Of a stretch of DNA of 42,899 bases, positions 7,701 to 16,253 are shown piece after piece (within the stretch, counting starts at the first letter, position 1; the number at the start of each line of letters is the position of its first letter). The translations under genes were made by a program, and so were the position numbers. The DNA comes from Chrysochromulina tobinii (lineage: Eukaryota > Haptophyta > Prymnesiales > Chrysochromulinaceae), in the NCBI GenBank assembly GCA_001275005.1, contig JWZX01002628.1:1-42899 (forward strand). The letters run 5' to 3'. The notes beneath the pieces are model-generated. The model worked only from the letters and a program-made list of their open reading frames with translations, was not told the origin of the DNA and did not search any database.

Positions 7701-10057
7701 TTGACCCGCAATAACTCGGCCATCAGCATGATCTCATCGTGCCACGGGCCGCCAGGCAGCTTGAAGAACTCCATCGCACGTAGTGCCTTCAGCGCCACTT
7801 TGCCCCCTGCCCGGATCTGGTCGACGGGTAATGCGCACTTGGTCAAGTCCGAGATGAAAAGCTGCTTCAAGGAGATGAGAGCAATTGGGTTGGTGGCCAT
7901 CGCGTTGATCAACGGCGCGCCGCTCGAGTCTTCTTCACTCCACTGGAGCCCGCTCTGAGCAAGGTTGAGGCGCCACAGACTCTTGTTTTCCTCGAGGGCA
8001 TTAATCAGCGGAGAGATCTCGCCCTTATCAAGCTTGTACATACACGTCCACTCGCTGATCGCGCCCTTCTTGAGCGCGTCAAGGGGCAAGCCCCCACCGA
8101 CGTTCCACAGCTGCCAGACCTTCATCGGGATGCTGATGCCCGCCGCATTGGACTGTTCTACCATCTCAAGCCACGTCTTGAGCGTCGCGAGAGTCGAGAT
8201 CGTAATGGACTGAGGTAGCAGCTGGGCAAAGTCGAGCATTGCCAGGTCGGTGGGCCGAGCAGTTCCCTCATGAACGCGACCCATGACGCTCACGAGGATA
8301 TACGACTGCAGCAGGCACTGCGGCAAGCTTTCGATGAAGATCTCGGCGATGACGCGAGTCGCCTTGTACGCCGGAATGAAGGTCTTGAGCCACTCGGGAA
8401 GAGGCAGCACTGCCAAAAGACCAAACGGCTCGAGGAACATCATCATGTCGAGCAGCAGCGACCCGAAAGGGAACCCACCCCATAGATAGGCCTTATAGAT
8501 GGGACTATCCGCACCAAAGGTAGTCAGAAGGTAAGGGAGAACTCGAATGTAGATGACCGCGAATTGCGCCACAAGGAAGAAAAGAGACATATGCCCCCAC
8601 GTAGTGTTGCCAGACTTGTAGAGCAGCATCAGTACTTGCACATCCGAGATGACGTCGGCAAAGTAGACTGACACTGTCACGAGGCCGTTCGCAGTGTTCG
8701 ACAGCGCCTGCGCCAGCTCGCTCTTCACAGCGGCCTTCTTCTTGGCCGACGATTCACTTTGATCACCACTTCCAGCGTTGACCATGACCTTCTCCAGTTC
8801 AGCGCGTCGTCCTTTCAGAGCCTCGAGCTGAGCCTCAAGCTCCATGGTGACCTTGACGCGCAACTTGATCTCAAGCTCTTCGACCCTGTTGGCCACCTTG
8901 TACAACTGCATCTTCAATTCCTGCGCGCTCAGCACCGAATGATCCTCTTCGGCGCTCTCATCCAGCGCCTGGTAGCTCCCGCGCATTCGTCGGCGCTCAA
9001 ACCAGTCCATCATGTCCTTCCAGTAGAGAGCGACTAAGCCCAGTGCGAACGCCACACCTAAGTCAACTGCCAGATATGCTTCTGGCTCGGCCAGAGCAAA
9101 GGTATTGAATTCAATCTTGGCTTCCTGTGACCATGTTGGCTGTGAAGGCGGAGGAGGAGGCGCAACGAGACTGGGGTCGGCGAAGTGGGCGCGGAGCTGC
9201 TTCGCACTCCAGTTGAAGATCATGCTGGACGGGATCGACAGCATGATAAGGAGAGGCAGGTACGTGTCGAGGAACTCCATGGCAAATACTCCAACCTCCC
9301 GCGCCGAAGGTAGGGCATCAAAGCACGACCCTTTCTTGTCCACAGTGTCTGAAGTCGAGCCCATCTCCAGATCGCCTTCCCTTTTCTTCTTGCGCGGGCT
9401 TGTGCTGCGCCCCACGATCTGTGCCTGCTTCTGAGGCGGTGAACCATCGCCAGCAGGCAGTGGAGACCCACCAGGCCGGTGGGAAGATGAGCCATCCAAC
9501 AAGGCCGATCGAGCCGACATGAAAGGCGCTGCCAAGTTAGCGGGGAGCTGCGCAAGCACTGCCATGAGGTCCTGATCGATCTTGAGTTGCCGCATTGTGA
9601 ATGCGGCGACGCGGCGCAGCCGCATGGTTTCGCTCACCTTCTGCTCCTTGCTGGGTGCCTGACCTCGTTTCTTGATTTCGTACCACAAGCCCATCGTCTC
9701 TTTGAGCTTCGCCGTATCCTCTGTGGCTTTCTCGCAGGCACGCATCATCAGCCGGAACTCAAATGGGTCGATCTCACCATCGCCATCCTCATCGGCATCC
9801 GCCATCATTTGGTCGATGACCTTAGCCTCCAGAGGCTTGCCGTAGAGCTGTCGCATGGCAAACTCAAGCTCCTTGCGTGAGATCTTGCCGCTCCCGTCTC
9901 CGTCGAGCTCTTTGAATTTCTTATCGAGTGTCTCTCTCGACGTTTTCGGGCTCGACGGTGCGCTCGACTGTGGTGTGGCTGTCAAACTCCTGGTCTGGTT
10001 CTTGCTGCTTATGTCCAACTGGCCACCTCTTGTCCACCTGGCAGAGGCGGCGGCCAT
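4730..10057 (-). CDS. Giant EF-hand / XKR-like membrane / decapeptide-repeat protein
   Basis: One frame of 1775 aa starts at ATG 10057 (an in-frame GTG at 10084 is also open). Residues 52-63 (DGDGSGKISRKE) and 89-100 (DEDGDGEIDPFE) are two canonical EF-hand loops, so calcium binding is expected. About six hydrophobic spans lie near residues 256-281, 328-346, 456-481, 489-511, 532-553 and 568-592, with a coiled coil at about 377-425 between the second and third. The span containing EIFIESLPQCLLQSYIL carries the E-xx-PQ-xxLQ signature seen in XK-related (scramblase-type) proteins; this match is by eye only. Leucine-rich segments follow at about 680-760. Residues about 860-1655 are a near-continuous array of 10-residue units of the form GF[TS]AxELKxA. 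The C-terminus is Pro-rich. I infer a calcium-regulated membrane protein with a large repeat scaffold. No intron is apparent, although the gene is over 5 kb. Confidence 0.75.
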   Translation of the reverse strand: MAAASARWTRGGQLDISSKNQTRSLTATPQSSAPSSPKTSRETLDKKFKELDGDGSGKISRKELEFAMRQLYGKPLEAKVIDQMMADADEDGDGEIDPFEFRLMMRACEKATEDTAKLKETMGLWYEIKKRGQAPSKEQKVSETMRLRRVAAFTMRQLKIDQDLMAVLAQLPANLAAPFMSARSALLDGSSSHRPGGSPLPAGDGSPPQKQAQIVGRSTSPRKKKREGDLEMGSTSDTVDKKGSCFDALPSAREVGVFAMEFLDTYLPLLIMLSIPSSMIFNWSAKQLRAHFADPSLVAPPPPPSQPTWSQEAKIEFNTFALAEPEAYLAVDLGVAFALGLVALYWKDMMDWFERRRMRGSYQALDESAEEDHSVLSAQELKMQLYKVANRVEELEIKLRVKVTMELEAQLEALKGRRAELEKVMVNAGSGDQSESSAKKKAAVKSELAQALSNTANGLVTVSVYFADVISDVQVLMLLYKSGNTTWGHMSLFFLVAQFAVIYIRVLPYLLTTFGADSPIYKAYLWGGFPFGSLLLDMMMFLEPFGLLAVLPLPEWLKTFIPAYKATRVIAEIFIESLPQCLLQSYILVSVMGRVHEGTARPTDLAMLDFAQLLPQSITISTLATLKTWLEMVEQSNAAGISIPMKVWQLWNVGGGLPLDALKKGAISEWTCMYKLDKGEISPLINALEENKSLWRLNLAQSGLQWSEEDSSGAPLINAMATNPIALISLKQLFISDLTKCALPVDQIRAGGKVALKALRAMEFFKLPGGPWHDEIMLMAELLRVNRSQTTVDESSRHAGERIVRYIQDVLVTKRVTRSAWEQHLKHVIVEGHARRAHVLSLLSVEVLRGVGFGARELHSGNISLAQLREGCFTVAELKEALGVDVKTVRELGYSLKEMREGAITAEQLKPFGYSATEMRQGTFTAVELKAARYTLAELREATYSSTDLKEAEFSATQLRKVGFTVSQCRKAEYRLGDMRIAGYTAVEMRDGGYNQSKVKLAGYNATEATSAFALELLREAGYLARELREAGHAVPNMLVVGFTLDELHNGGYSVEELQAAGFTIAQLKGVGTSLTKMKESGASIAELRAAGYTAARLRTEKYGALELMDGGFDSLEMEKAGFDKRLVQEMRNGKRTAAALYDAGFSAKDLRAAGFKAAELKGSYTARALRAVGYTEEDLRTAGFDAWLIEVTNGQSISDLRESGYSAEQLKTAGFSAEELGKGGFTAGVLKACNFSALELRVAGFTATNLKEVGFSLAQLKAAYFVVQQLQEAGFSDERLKEVGFTACEFKESGVSAQRLRKLGFKLEDLKREGFTAKEINGSAQFDVLFLRDLKEAGFMPKELKNSGIKCKELKEVGFPVKELEAAGFGAEQLFGAGFSGADLRSVGFKASTLKAVGYTAGDLKAGGFTIPELKECGYIAADLKAAKISPKELREHGFTAVQLKAEGFTAKELLVGWSPAELKAVGYRPTELLRGGVSVEELKAIGYNLALLKAEGCLVKELKIGGFLAKELKEVGFSEEELKAAGFKKRIAEAVDGRTVKELLVEGPLGPFGRREGFYEPFELREAGFPAKDLKLTRLPNGAPAFDANTLKSVGYTAEEMRLGGYALRDLLRECHPGYTTAELKKGGFSALEFLAAPCSILELRSAGFSAAQCMECGLDRQVVAVIYGKGSLEEKLQLIKASGTTCQQAKIGGLLPSDCKKMGYTYDEGVAAGFTRKVEDWMTMGPANPHNKWGSDPPLSPPPIPPSIPSNFGDSIRAGLNGVSSLLSSRRY
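5090..7480 (-). repeat. 30-bp coding repeat array (10-aa units, about 70-80 copies)
   Basis: Within the giant minus-strand gene, the DNA repeats with a 30-nt period, encoding G-[F/Y]-[T/S]-A-x-E-L-K-x-A. Phe/Tyr at unit position 2 and Leu at position 7 are five residues apart with small residues two before each, so the pattern could be read as a diverged pentapeptide repeat (right-handed beta helix). Equally it could form short helices joined by GF turns. Copies are diverged at the DNA level, so the array is old rather than a fresh expansion. A few units are irregular (for example around residues 990-1010 and 1170-1190). Confidence 0.8.
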
Positions 10058-10265
10058 GCCCGCCCGCCTCCGCTCGCGACACACGACCTCGCACTACGAT
10101 TCTTTTTGGAACCATTTTTGTGCATGTTTCAGAAGTTTCAGATTGTGTGAAAGTACTGTACATGTACTTTCTGAACTGTCAGAATAAACGAAGACGCTCA
10201 CGTTTTGTCTTGAATCTTTAGATCACAGAAACGATCGTTTGCGTGCATGCAACCGAGAAGGTCAA
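10058..10265. promoter_or_regulatory. Shared divergent promoter interval
   Basis: These 208 bases separate the ATG of the giant EF-hand gene (minus) from the ATG of the small plus-strand gene, so both promoters must lie here or overlap. The stretch about 10095-10215 is clearly less GC-rich than its surroundings. No TATA box is convincing. This call rests on gene arrangement only. Confidence 0.4.
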
Positions 10266-10730
10266 ATGTCGTCCAGCTTCACGCCCTTGTTAACCATGCA
10301 GGACGAGCTCGAGGCGTGGCTAGTGGCCTGCCCGCTCGATGCCAAGCAGCTCAACTACAGTGTGACCAAAGCCGGAAACGGCAACTTGCGCATCCAGATT
10401 GGTGGCATCTGGGAGTACATGAAGCAGCCGCCGCTGGGTGTCCTCGGCAGTTCACCAGTTCCATCCCCGCGGGGACCGCTGTCGCCCTCGTGGGCTCCAC
10501 CGGGTATGCTCCCGACTGCACCATTCTCAGCTGCCGCGCTGCCGCTCTCCAAAGACCCGGCCCACATTCGGCGCGCTATGAAGAAGGCGGCACTCCGCGA
10601 CCACGCTGCTTCGGCCATTTCACCGAGGCTCGCGGGCATTGCTGACGATCATTCGGCGGACAGCGAAGAGGACGACGGCGACGAATCGTGGTCGGTCAAG
10701 GCCGAGTCGGGCAACAGCCATGAGATGTGA
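10266..10730 (+). CDS. Small unknown protein, 154 aa, acidic tail
   Basis: The ATG at 10266 begins MSSSFTPLLTMQDELEAWL; a TTG 27 nt upstream is also in frame. The N-terminal about 55 residues (through GGIWEYMKQPP) look folded and hydrophobic-patterned. The rest is Pro/Ser/Ala-rich, with an RRAMKKAALRDHA helix and an acidic run DSEEDDGDES near the end. There is no signal peptide, membrane span or known motif. It is divergent from the giant EF-hand gene with about 200 nt between starts, which hints at co-expression but no more. Function unknown. Confidence 0.5.
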   Translation: MSSSFTPLLTMQDELEAWLVACPLDAKQLNYSVTKAGNGNLRIQIGGIWEYMKQPPLGVLGSSPVPSPRGPLSPSWAPPGMLPTAPFSAAALPLSKDPAHIRRAMKKAALRDHAASAISPRLAGIADDHSADSEEDDGDESWSVKAESGNSHEM

Positions 10731-11268
10731 GACGCCGAGTCGCGCCATGTGACGCTGGTCGACCTGACGCTAGTAGACAGGTGCATCCTGCTTTCCTGCA
10801 TGCTTTCCATGGCGCAGACGCGTGGGGCTGGATGCAAGGCTGGATGCCGAGTTGGCGGACGTTCGAGGCTAAACTATGTGCACAAGCGCGCTGCCAATGC
10901 GCGCTGCTCTGCCTCGCTGCCTGAAGCTTCCCGCGGACGGAGATACATGTATCATTAACATGTATCATGCATGCGTATTCGAACGAATGCATGATCTGCC
11001 CTTGTGACGTTTGCAGCTGTACAGCTGAGGAGAGTCCACGGACAGATGCTGATGGATTCAGATGAATGATTGATTGTGTCGTCCTTGAACGCGGCTCAGT
11101 GCTGTAACTCGGAACGGGAGCAGAAGAGCTCCTTAGGTCAAGTGATGCGATCCCCTACTGTAGCTCGTGACCCCCCCCTGATCGCTCGGTCCGGTCACTT
11201 ACCATAAATGGTAGACCCGCACCCCGAGACATCCGCCTGTGTGAGACGGCCTCTGTGCGGCTACGAGA
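10731..11268. other. Intergenic gap with hairpin near 10964-10995
   Basis: This stretch separates two plus-strand genes. At 10964-10995 a bulged inverted repeat (ATTCG-AA-CGAAT inside TCATGC/GCATGA arms) sits next to two overlapping ATACATGTAT / ACATGTAT motifs, and may belong to the 3' end of the upstream gene. The remainder should hold the promoter of the mannosyltransferase gene. No other element is recognised. Confidence 0.4.
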
Positions 11269-13845
11269 ATGCGGTGCGTTCGTCGTGGCACCGACAGCTT
11301 TCCGCAGCCGCTCTACGGAGAGGAGACTCCGCCTACGCCGATCACCGCCGACGAAAAGTATGCAAAGCGTGCAGGCCACGAATTGCACGCGATTCCATCG
11401 ATGTGCGACAGTGGAACGATGGATCCGACGAGTGCTGACACGCGCACGATGGCGTTGCTGCTCGGTGCCGGCTTTTTGACGCGCTTTTATGGCCTGAACT
11501 GGCCACCGCAGGTGGTCTTTGACGAGGTCCATTTCGGCAAATTTATTAGTGGCTACATCACGGGCCGGTACTTTTTCGACATCCACCCACCCCTCGGCAA
11601 GCTGCTCATTGCGGCGGTCGCCTGGTGGTCGGGGTACGACGGCACACAGCCCTTTGAGACGATTGGCGAGCACTACCACCCGCATGTCGACATCTTCATG
11701 CTGCGTGCGCTGCCGGCAACCTTCGGAGCCGCGCTGCCGCCGCTCATGTACGCCCTGGCGCGGGAGCTCGGCTGCTCGCGCACCGCTGCGACGCTTGTGG
11801 GCGGCCTGGTGCTGCTCGACGGTGCGATGCTCGTCGAGTCGCGTCTCCTGCTCACCGATAGCTCCCTCTTCTTTTGGGATTCTCTGCAGCTCCTGACAGC
11901 CCTCCGAGCTTCAGCGGCACCGCGCGGCACCGCAGCGTTTCACGCGCAGCTCGCGCTGACGGGACTTGCAATCGGCGCGGCAGTGTCGACGAAATGGACC
12001 GCGCTTGCCAACATGGGCGTCGTTGGCCTCGATTCGATCCACTCCCTTCTCAAGACCATGCATGCATCCGTCCACCGGCTGCAAGGGCAGCCACAGCAGC
12101 CACAGCCGTCACAGCCGCCACAGCCGCCACAGCCGCCACAGCCGCCACAGCCGCCACAGCCGCCACAGCAGCGGCACGAGCTCCCACATTCACAGCAACA
12201 ACATTCACAGCAATGGCACGATTGGTCGCCGCCCTCGTCGCCGCCGCTGACGTCGCCGCCTCAGCAGCGGGTGGCAACCAACGGCCCTATGGCAACCAAC
12301 GACCCCAATATGGCAACCAACGACCCAAATATGGCAGCCAACGACCTCGAGGCCCACAACCCGGAGGCTATCAGAGGGCGGCGCAGCCCGGAGCTCGTCC
12401 GCGACGGTAGTAGTTTGGTGGCAGTTGCCTGGGCGAACGGGCGTGGCGGCGGCTGCTCGCGCGTGCCTGCGGTGCTGCACCGACGCGTGCTACAAGCGAC
12501 CCCTCCGCGCCTGGGTGCTCTGATGGTAGCGCTGCAGCCAGTAGCATCCGAGTTTGGTGCTCGCTTTGTGTGGCTGTTGCTGCTGCCCTCGGCGGTCTAC
12601 CTCACTTGCATGGCGTTACACATTAAGCTGCTACCGTACGTGGGCCGCGGCGATAACTTCCACGATCGGCACTTTCGCTGCCGGCTGCTCCTTCTGCCCC
12701 GCGCCGGTGCCGGCGCCGCCGCCGAGACGCAGAGTCTACTCGCAGTGCCGCCGCCTGGGTGCGTCGCCGTAGGCTGCGACGCGTGTGCCGAAGTGACGCC
12801 TCTCAGCCTATGGCAGGCGATTATCTCTCTGAACAAACTCATGTTCACGGCGAATGCGAACATCAAGAGATCGCACGCCTTTGGCTCAGGCTGGAGGATG
12901 TGGCCACTGGCCTCCAAACCTGTGTTTTATTGGACGCTCAACACGCCGCACTTTTCGAGGCTCCGCTGGTGCCGCATCTACATGGCCGCCAACCCACTTG
13001 TCTGGTACGTGGGGCTCTTCCTGATGACCTCTGATGACCTCTGATGACCTCTGATGACCTCTGATGACCTCTGATGACCTCTGATCGCCTCCCTCATCAG
13101 GTACGTGGGGCTCGCGGGGATCGTGCTGCTGGCGCTCGTGCTCGCTTTCCTTGGAGCTCGCGGCCTCCTCCGCTCCGCCTATAGATGGGTACGCTGGAAG
13201 GACTCACGATCACGAGACAGGGCGCTCTCTGTCCTCCCACTGGCAGCGGCTGCGGCCAGCCATGCCGGTGCTCAGCACGGCGCTATCACGGGACCACGTC
13301 TGAGGAGAATCTCGGAGGAGAGTGACGAAACACATCTGAGGAGAATCTCGGAGGAGAAAGACGGAGGCCATCCGGAGCTCGGCCAGCGAGGATCTATCGA
13401 GGCTACTGTGGTGACGGCACCCTCATTGGCCTCGCCGTCGTGGCCGGCGTCAACGGCTCCAACGGCTCCAACGGCTCCAACGGCTCCAACGGCTCCTAGT
13501 CCTCTTGAAGTGCAGCTGCGCCACGGCTGGTTGCTGTTGGCCGGCCACGCCCTCGCGTGGCTGCCCTTTGCCGCCGTCGACCGCGTCGCCTTTCTGTACC
13601 ATTACATCCCCGCTCTGCTCTTCTCTCTACTGGCCGCCGGTCTCGTCTTCGATGTGCTCACGCAGCGAGCAGCCGCCTTCGCCCTTCCGCGAGGCTTCAC
13701 GGGGCGCGACCTCGCCGCTGCGCTGCTCCTCACACTTGCCCTCGCCAGCTTTCTTTATTTTATGCCCCTCTACCTTGGCTGGCCAATCGAACCGGGCGAT
13801 GGCGTCCACCGCATGCGTCGTCTAGATGTGTGGAGCGAGTCGTAG
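11269..13845 (+). CDS. Protein O-mannosyltransferase (PMT, GT39), two exons
   Basis: Exons 11269-13004 and 13101-13845 encode 826 aa. PMTs move mannose from dolichyl-phosphate-mannose to Ser/Thr of proteins entering the ER lumen. The diagnostic first luminal loop is present: VVFDEVHFGKFI with the catalytic Asp-Glu pair (D85, E86), then FFDIHPPLGKLLIA. Multiple hydrophobic spans follow, then LHIKLLPYVGRGDNF (the conserved GDNF-type loop) and the C-terminal four-span region (FGSGWRMWPLASKPVFYW to LYFMPLYLGWPIEPGDG). Two oddities stand out. The loop after VSTKWTAL carries an insertion of about 150 residues rich in Pro/Gln and Asn. The MIR domains usual in eukaryotic PMTs are not visible between the GDNF loop and the C-terminal region. 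The last exon also has Thr-Ala-Pro repeats (APTAPTAPT). The family call is firm; the missing MIR could reflect an unspliced or misread segment. Confidence 0.9.
12115..12168 (+). repeat. 9-bp coding microsatellite (CCGCCACAG)x6
   Basis: Six perfect copies of CCGCCACAG encode Pro-Pro-Gln repeats in the mannosyltransferase loop insertion, with related imperfect copies on either side. A 24-nt and then a 21-nt period follow further downstream (about 12290-12340) and encode Met-Ala-Thr-Asn-Asp units. The insertion is therefore expanding by slippage and lies in a loop that tolerates length change. Confidence 0.85.
13005..13100 (+). other. Introner-like intron in the PMT gene (10-bp units)
   Basis: A GT-AG intron of 96 nt joins NPLVW to YVGLAGIVLL in frame. 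It starts GTACGTGGGGCTC, an exact 13-nt copy of the start of exon 2 (13101-13113). The core is six perfect CTGATGACCT units (13021-13080), then one variant CTGATCGCCT, and it ends CCCTCATCAG. The end CTGATGA/TCATCAG pair is a 7-bp inverted repeat. The GT31 gene intron has the same core and the same 3' end. Confidence 0.9.
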
Positions 13846-14002
13846 CGCTTCAAAGCAGGTTGTCTCGCGATAGGCCTACTGGACTTCCACACGAATTTCA
13901 CCTGTTGACGAAACTCCAAATGCCTAATTCGTCGAGGACGCGACTTCCGAAATCCGATTTCGTTCAAAAGATTTCGTCGATCGTGTGCACTCCTTGATCA
14001 GA

Positions 14003-14811
14003 ATGATGCTCTTTGCTCCACTGCTCGTCATCGCGATGACTTTGCCGAGGACAGTCTACCTCTGCTACCCAGGCGGCATCATTTCTCCCGCGCCGCCCGC
14101 GCCCGCAAAGGCGATGAGCAAGGCTGTGCTCGAGGTCTTTGGCTGTGCTGAGCCGCAGTCCGTGCGCATCCAGCGCGACCTCACCGATCGATGGCGCTCA
14201 CAGTACGAGCAGCAGCGATACAGCTTCGCGTCAACAACCGTGTACCATCGCCGTGCGCCAGCCGCAAAAATGAATCAAGTTCCCAGCCGCACGCGCGAAA
14301 GCGGGGATTACATCCTCGACGGCGTTCTCGAGTGCATCCTCGGGGCAACATCGGAGGATGCTATCCAGGTGAGCTTGTCCAGGCCGCATTCGCGTGGCGC
14401 GGACGTCTGATTTCGTACGCAGTACTAAATACCTACCTCGTTTGCCTCCCATTCCAGACGTGCGTCCTGGCGGCCGACGAAGTTCTGGATGACTTGGAGC
14501 TCGAGGAGGTTGAGAGCCCGCTGTCAGCGCTCGTAAAGCTGCAGTGCCGCCTTCAATGCAAGCACGACGTGTTGGCGGCGCTGAATGCTCAGCTCGTCGA
14601 ACGGCAAAACGTGATTTTCTTTGGACCGGCGATGGCGCGCCGGCTGGCTCAGGCTCAGGCTCGCCTTGTGCAGCGCGCTCGGTCGCTCGGGGCGGAAGGC
14701 GAGAGCTACATTCTCCGCACCTACGTGCGTACATTTGCGACAATCCAGACGGAAATCTTGAGAAGGCGAGCAGCGTTTGCACGTGCAACGAAGATAGGAG
14801 ACTCTGTTTGA
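14003..14811 (+). CDS. Unknown small secreted/membrane protein, two exons
   Basis: Exons 14003-14368 and 14458-14811 give 239 aa (GTG at 13985 is also in frame). Residues 2-17 are hydrophobic (MLFAPLLVIAMTLPRT), consistent with a signal peptide or N-terminal anchor. The rest is mostly helical. The exon junction is ...SEDAIQ to TCVLAADEVLDDLELEEV..., and several Cys (CRLQC, FGC, LEC) could form disulphides. The C-terminal half (ERQNVIFFGPAMARRLAQAQ) is amphipathic. I do not recognise a family. It lies 157 nt after the PMT stop on the same strand. Confidence 0.6.
14369..14457 (+). other. Conventional GT-AG intron with branch-point-like TACTAAA
   Basis: The donor is CAG|GTGAGC and the acceptor TTCCAG|AC, with length 89 nt and phase 0. 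A TACTAAA motif at 14423-14429 lies 28 nt before the acceptor and resembles a branch point. The intron shows no exon-derived duplication, so it serves as a contrast to the introner-like introns in this window. Confidence 0.8.
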
Positions 14812-15303
14812 ATTTGGTTTGAATACTTGTGTGTGCATGGTGTTCTTGGGTGCTCGGCTGGCGCGTCAGCAGTCAAGATCAGGGGGCACGATGTCCGGAC
14901 CGGACCATGGACTATCGAGTATCGTGCATGGTGCAGGCGGACAGGATGAGTCATCAAATCGGCGCGTGCGCCAGGTCGCCCTCGCACAGCCGCGTGCGCA
15001 CGTCGCCCTCCGCGTCCGACGGCAGCAGACGGCCGATGAGCACGCCTCCAGGCCTCGTGCACCCTCGCTTCCTTGTCTGAGGTCGCCAACATGTCGCCAA
15101 GGGGAGAGGTTCCATGCAATCAAAACAGCCCCGCAGGGCTACCGGTAATCACAGTCCACACCTCGAGACCTCGACACATCCTCACGTTCACGTTCACGGT
15201 AGTTTCCTCGAACTGTCTATACACACCGGTGATGCTCGTGTCGTTTAGGGCGCGGGTGTCGGGCAAGCATGAGCTTATCGCGCAGCAGCGCGCCGCCGTC
15301 AGG
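14812..15303. other. Upstream region of the light-harvesting gene
   Basis: No independent gene is supported here. It probably holds the promoter and the missing targeting exon of the light-harvesting gene. In-frame upstream ATGs are at 15091 and 15232. A possible acceptor TCGTTTAG at 15241-15248 could join an unseen upstream exon coding for the plastid-targeting leader. Confidence 0.35.
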
Positions 15304-15852
15304 ATGTCAGATGCATTCTGCTACGGTCTTCCTGGAGCAATTGCACCCCTTGGCCAGTGGGATCCAGCGAAATTACTTGAGGACAGACCCGAATCGGAGG
15401 TGTTCCGTTGGCGAGAGTCTGAACTGCAGCACGGACGCATTGCGATGATGGCGTCTGTCGGATTTCTGGTGAAGGAAATCTTCCATCCGCTCGGCGAAAA
15501 TCTCCCGGTGATGGAACAGATCCGACATCTACCGGATATGCTTCTGTTCGCCATACCGACGGTCGTTGGCTTCGCTGAGACGGCGAGAAGCCAGAGGTGG
15601 ACTGGCAACGAGGTGATTCGGAACGTGATCCCGCGGACCCGAGAACAGTACCTGGGCTACGTGCCGGGTGAGATTGGGTACTACCCGGGCGATCTCGCGT
15701 TCGACCCACTCCGATTGGCTCCCGAGGACTTAACGGAGTTCCGTGACATGCAGGAGAAGGAACTGGCGCACTGCCGATTGGCGATGCTCGCTGCCGCAGG
15801 CTTTGTGGCGCAGGAAGCGGTCACGGGCGTGACATGGAGTGTATGGTTCTGA
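15304..15852 (+). CDS. Light-harvesting chlorophyll-binding protein (FCP/LHC type)
   Basis: The mature-like part is 182 aa from ATG 15304. It begins SDAFCYGLPGAIAPLGQWDP, typical of haptophyte/stramenopile FCP-type antenna proteins of the thylakoid. Helix 1 carries FRWRESELQHGRIAMMAS, the E-xx-HGR-xAM pigment-binding motif. Helix 3 carries KELAHCRLAMLAAAGF, where the usual N-G/H-G before R is H-C. A middle hydrophobic span (MLLFAIPTVVGFAETA) would be helix 2. The frame stays open upstream to ATGs at 15091 and 15232, and RAAVRM just before SDAF looks like the end of a transit peptide. No clean signal peptide is visible, so the true first exon is unresolved. The gene is convergent with the minus-strand gene ending at 16254. 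Confidence 0.85.
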   Translation: MSDAFCYGLPGAIAPLGQWDPAKLLEDRPESEVFRWRESELQHGRIAMMASVGFLVKEIFHPLGENLPVMEQIRHLPDMLLFAIPTVVGFAETARSQRWTGNEVIRNVIPRTREQYLGYVPGEIGYYPGDLAFDPLRLAPEDLTEFRDMQEKELAHCRLAMLAAAGFVAQEAVTGVTWSVWF

Positions 15853-16253
15853 CATGGCAGCTGGATAGTGCTCGAGTGTAGAGTTATCGACGGTACTTTG
15901 GTCAGTACGTTTCAAGTTATTACGTCGACGTCCTGTCGCCCCGTCTCGCGTCCGCGCAACCGTGAACGGGAACTGCGCCCAAAAAGGCGCGCCTCCGTCG
16001 GCTCGCGGGACGCGGCGGCTCTCGGTCACGTCTCGCTCTCGACGAGGCGAAAGGGCGCCGCGCGACCGCGCCGTCCGCCGAGCGCGCGCTGCACACGCAG
16101 CGGTGTGGTCCCACGCAGCATCGTTTTCATGGTGCCGTTCTACGATGCGCCCCTTAGAGCTCAGTTGCCACTTCATGAGTGCCCGCCGCGGCCAGAGTGC
16201 TGGGCCAATCAGCAACCTCTGAGCTGCCCATAGTCCGTCTGTCAGGCCGTCTC
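15853..16253. other. Convergent gap, no supported gene
   Basis: The light-harvesting gene (plus) and the Pro-rich membrane protein gene (minus) end toward each other, so this should hold two 3' untranslated regions. Arg-rich open frames are present on both strands, but their composition is that of GC-rich noise. No repeat or RNA gene is seen. Confidence 0.4.
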
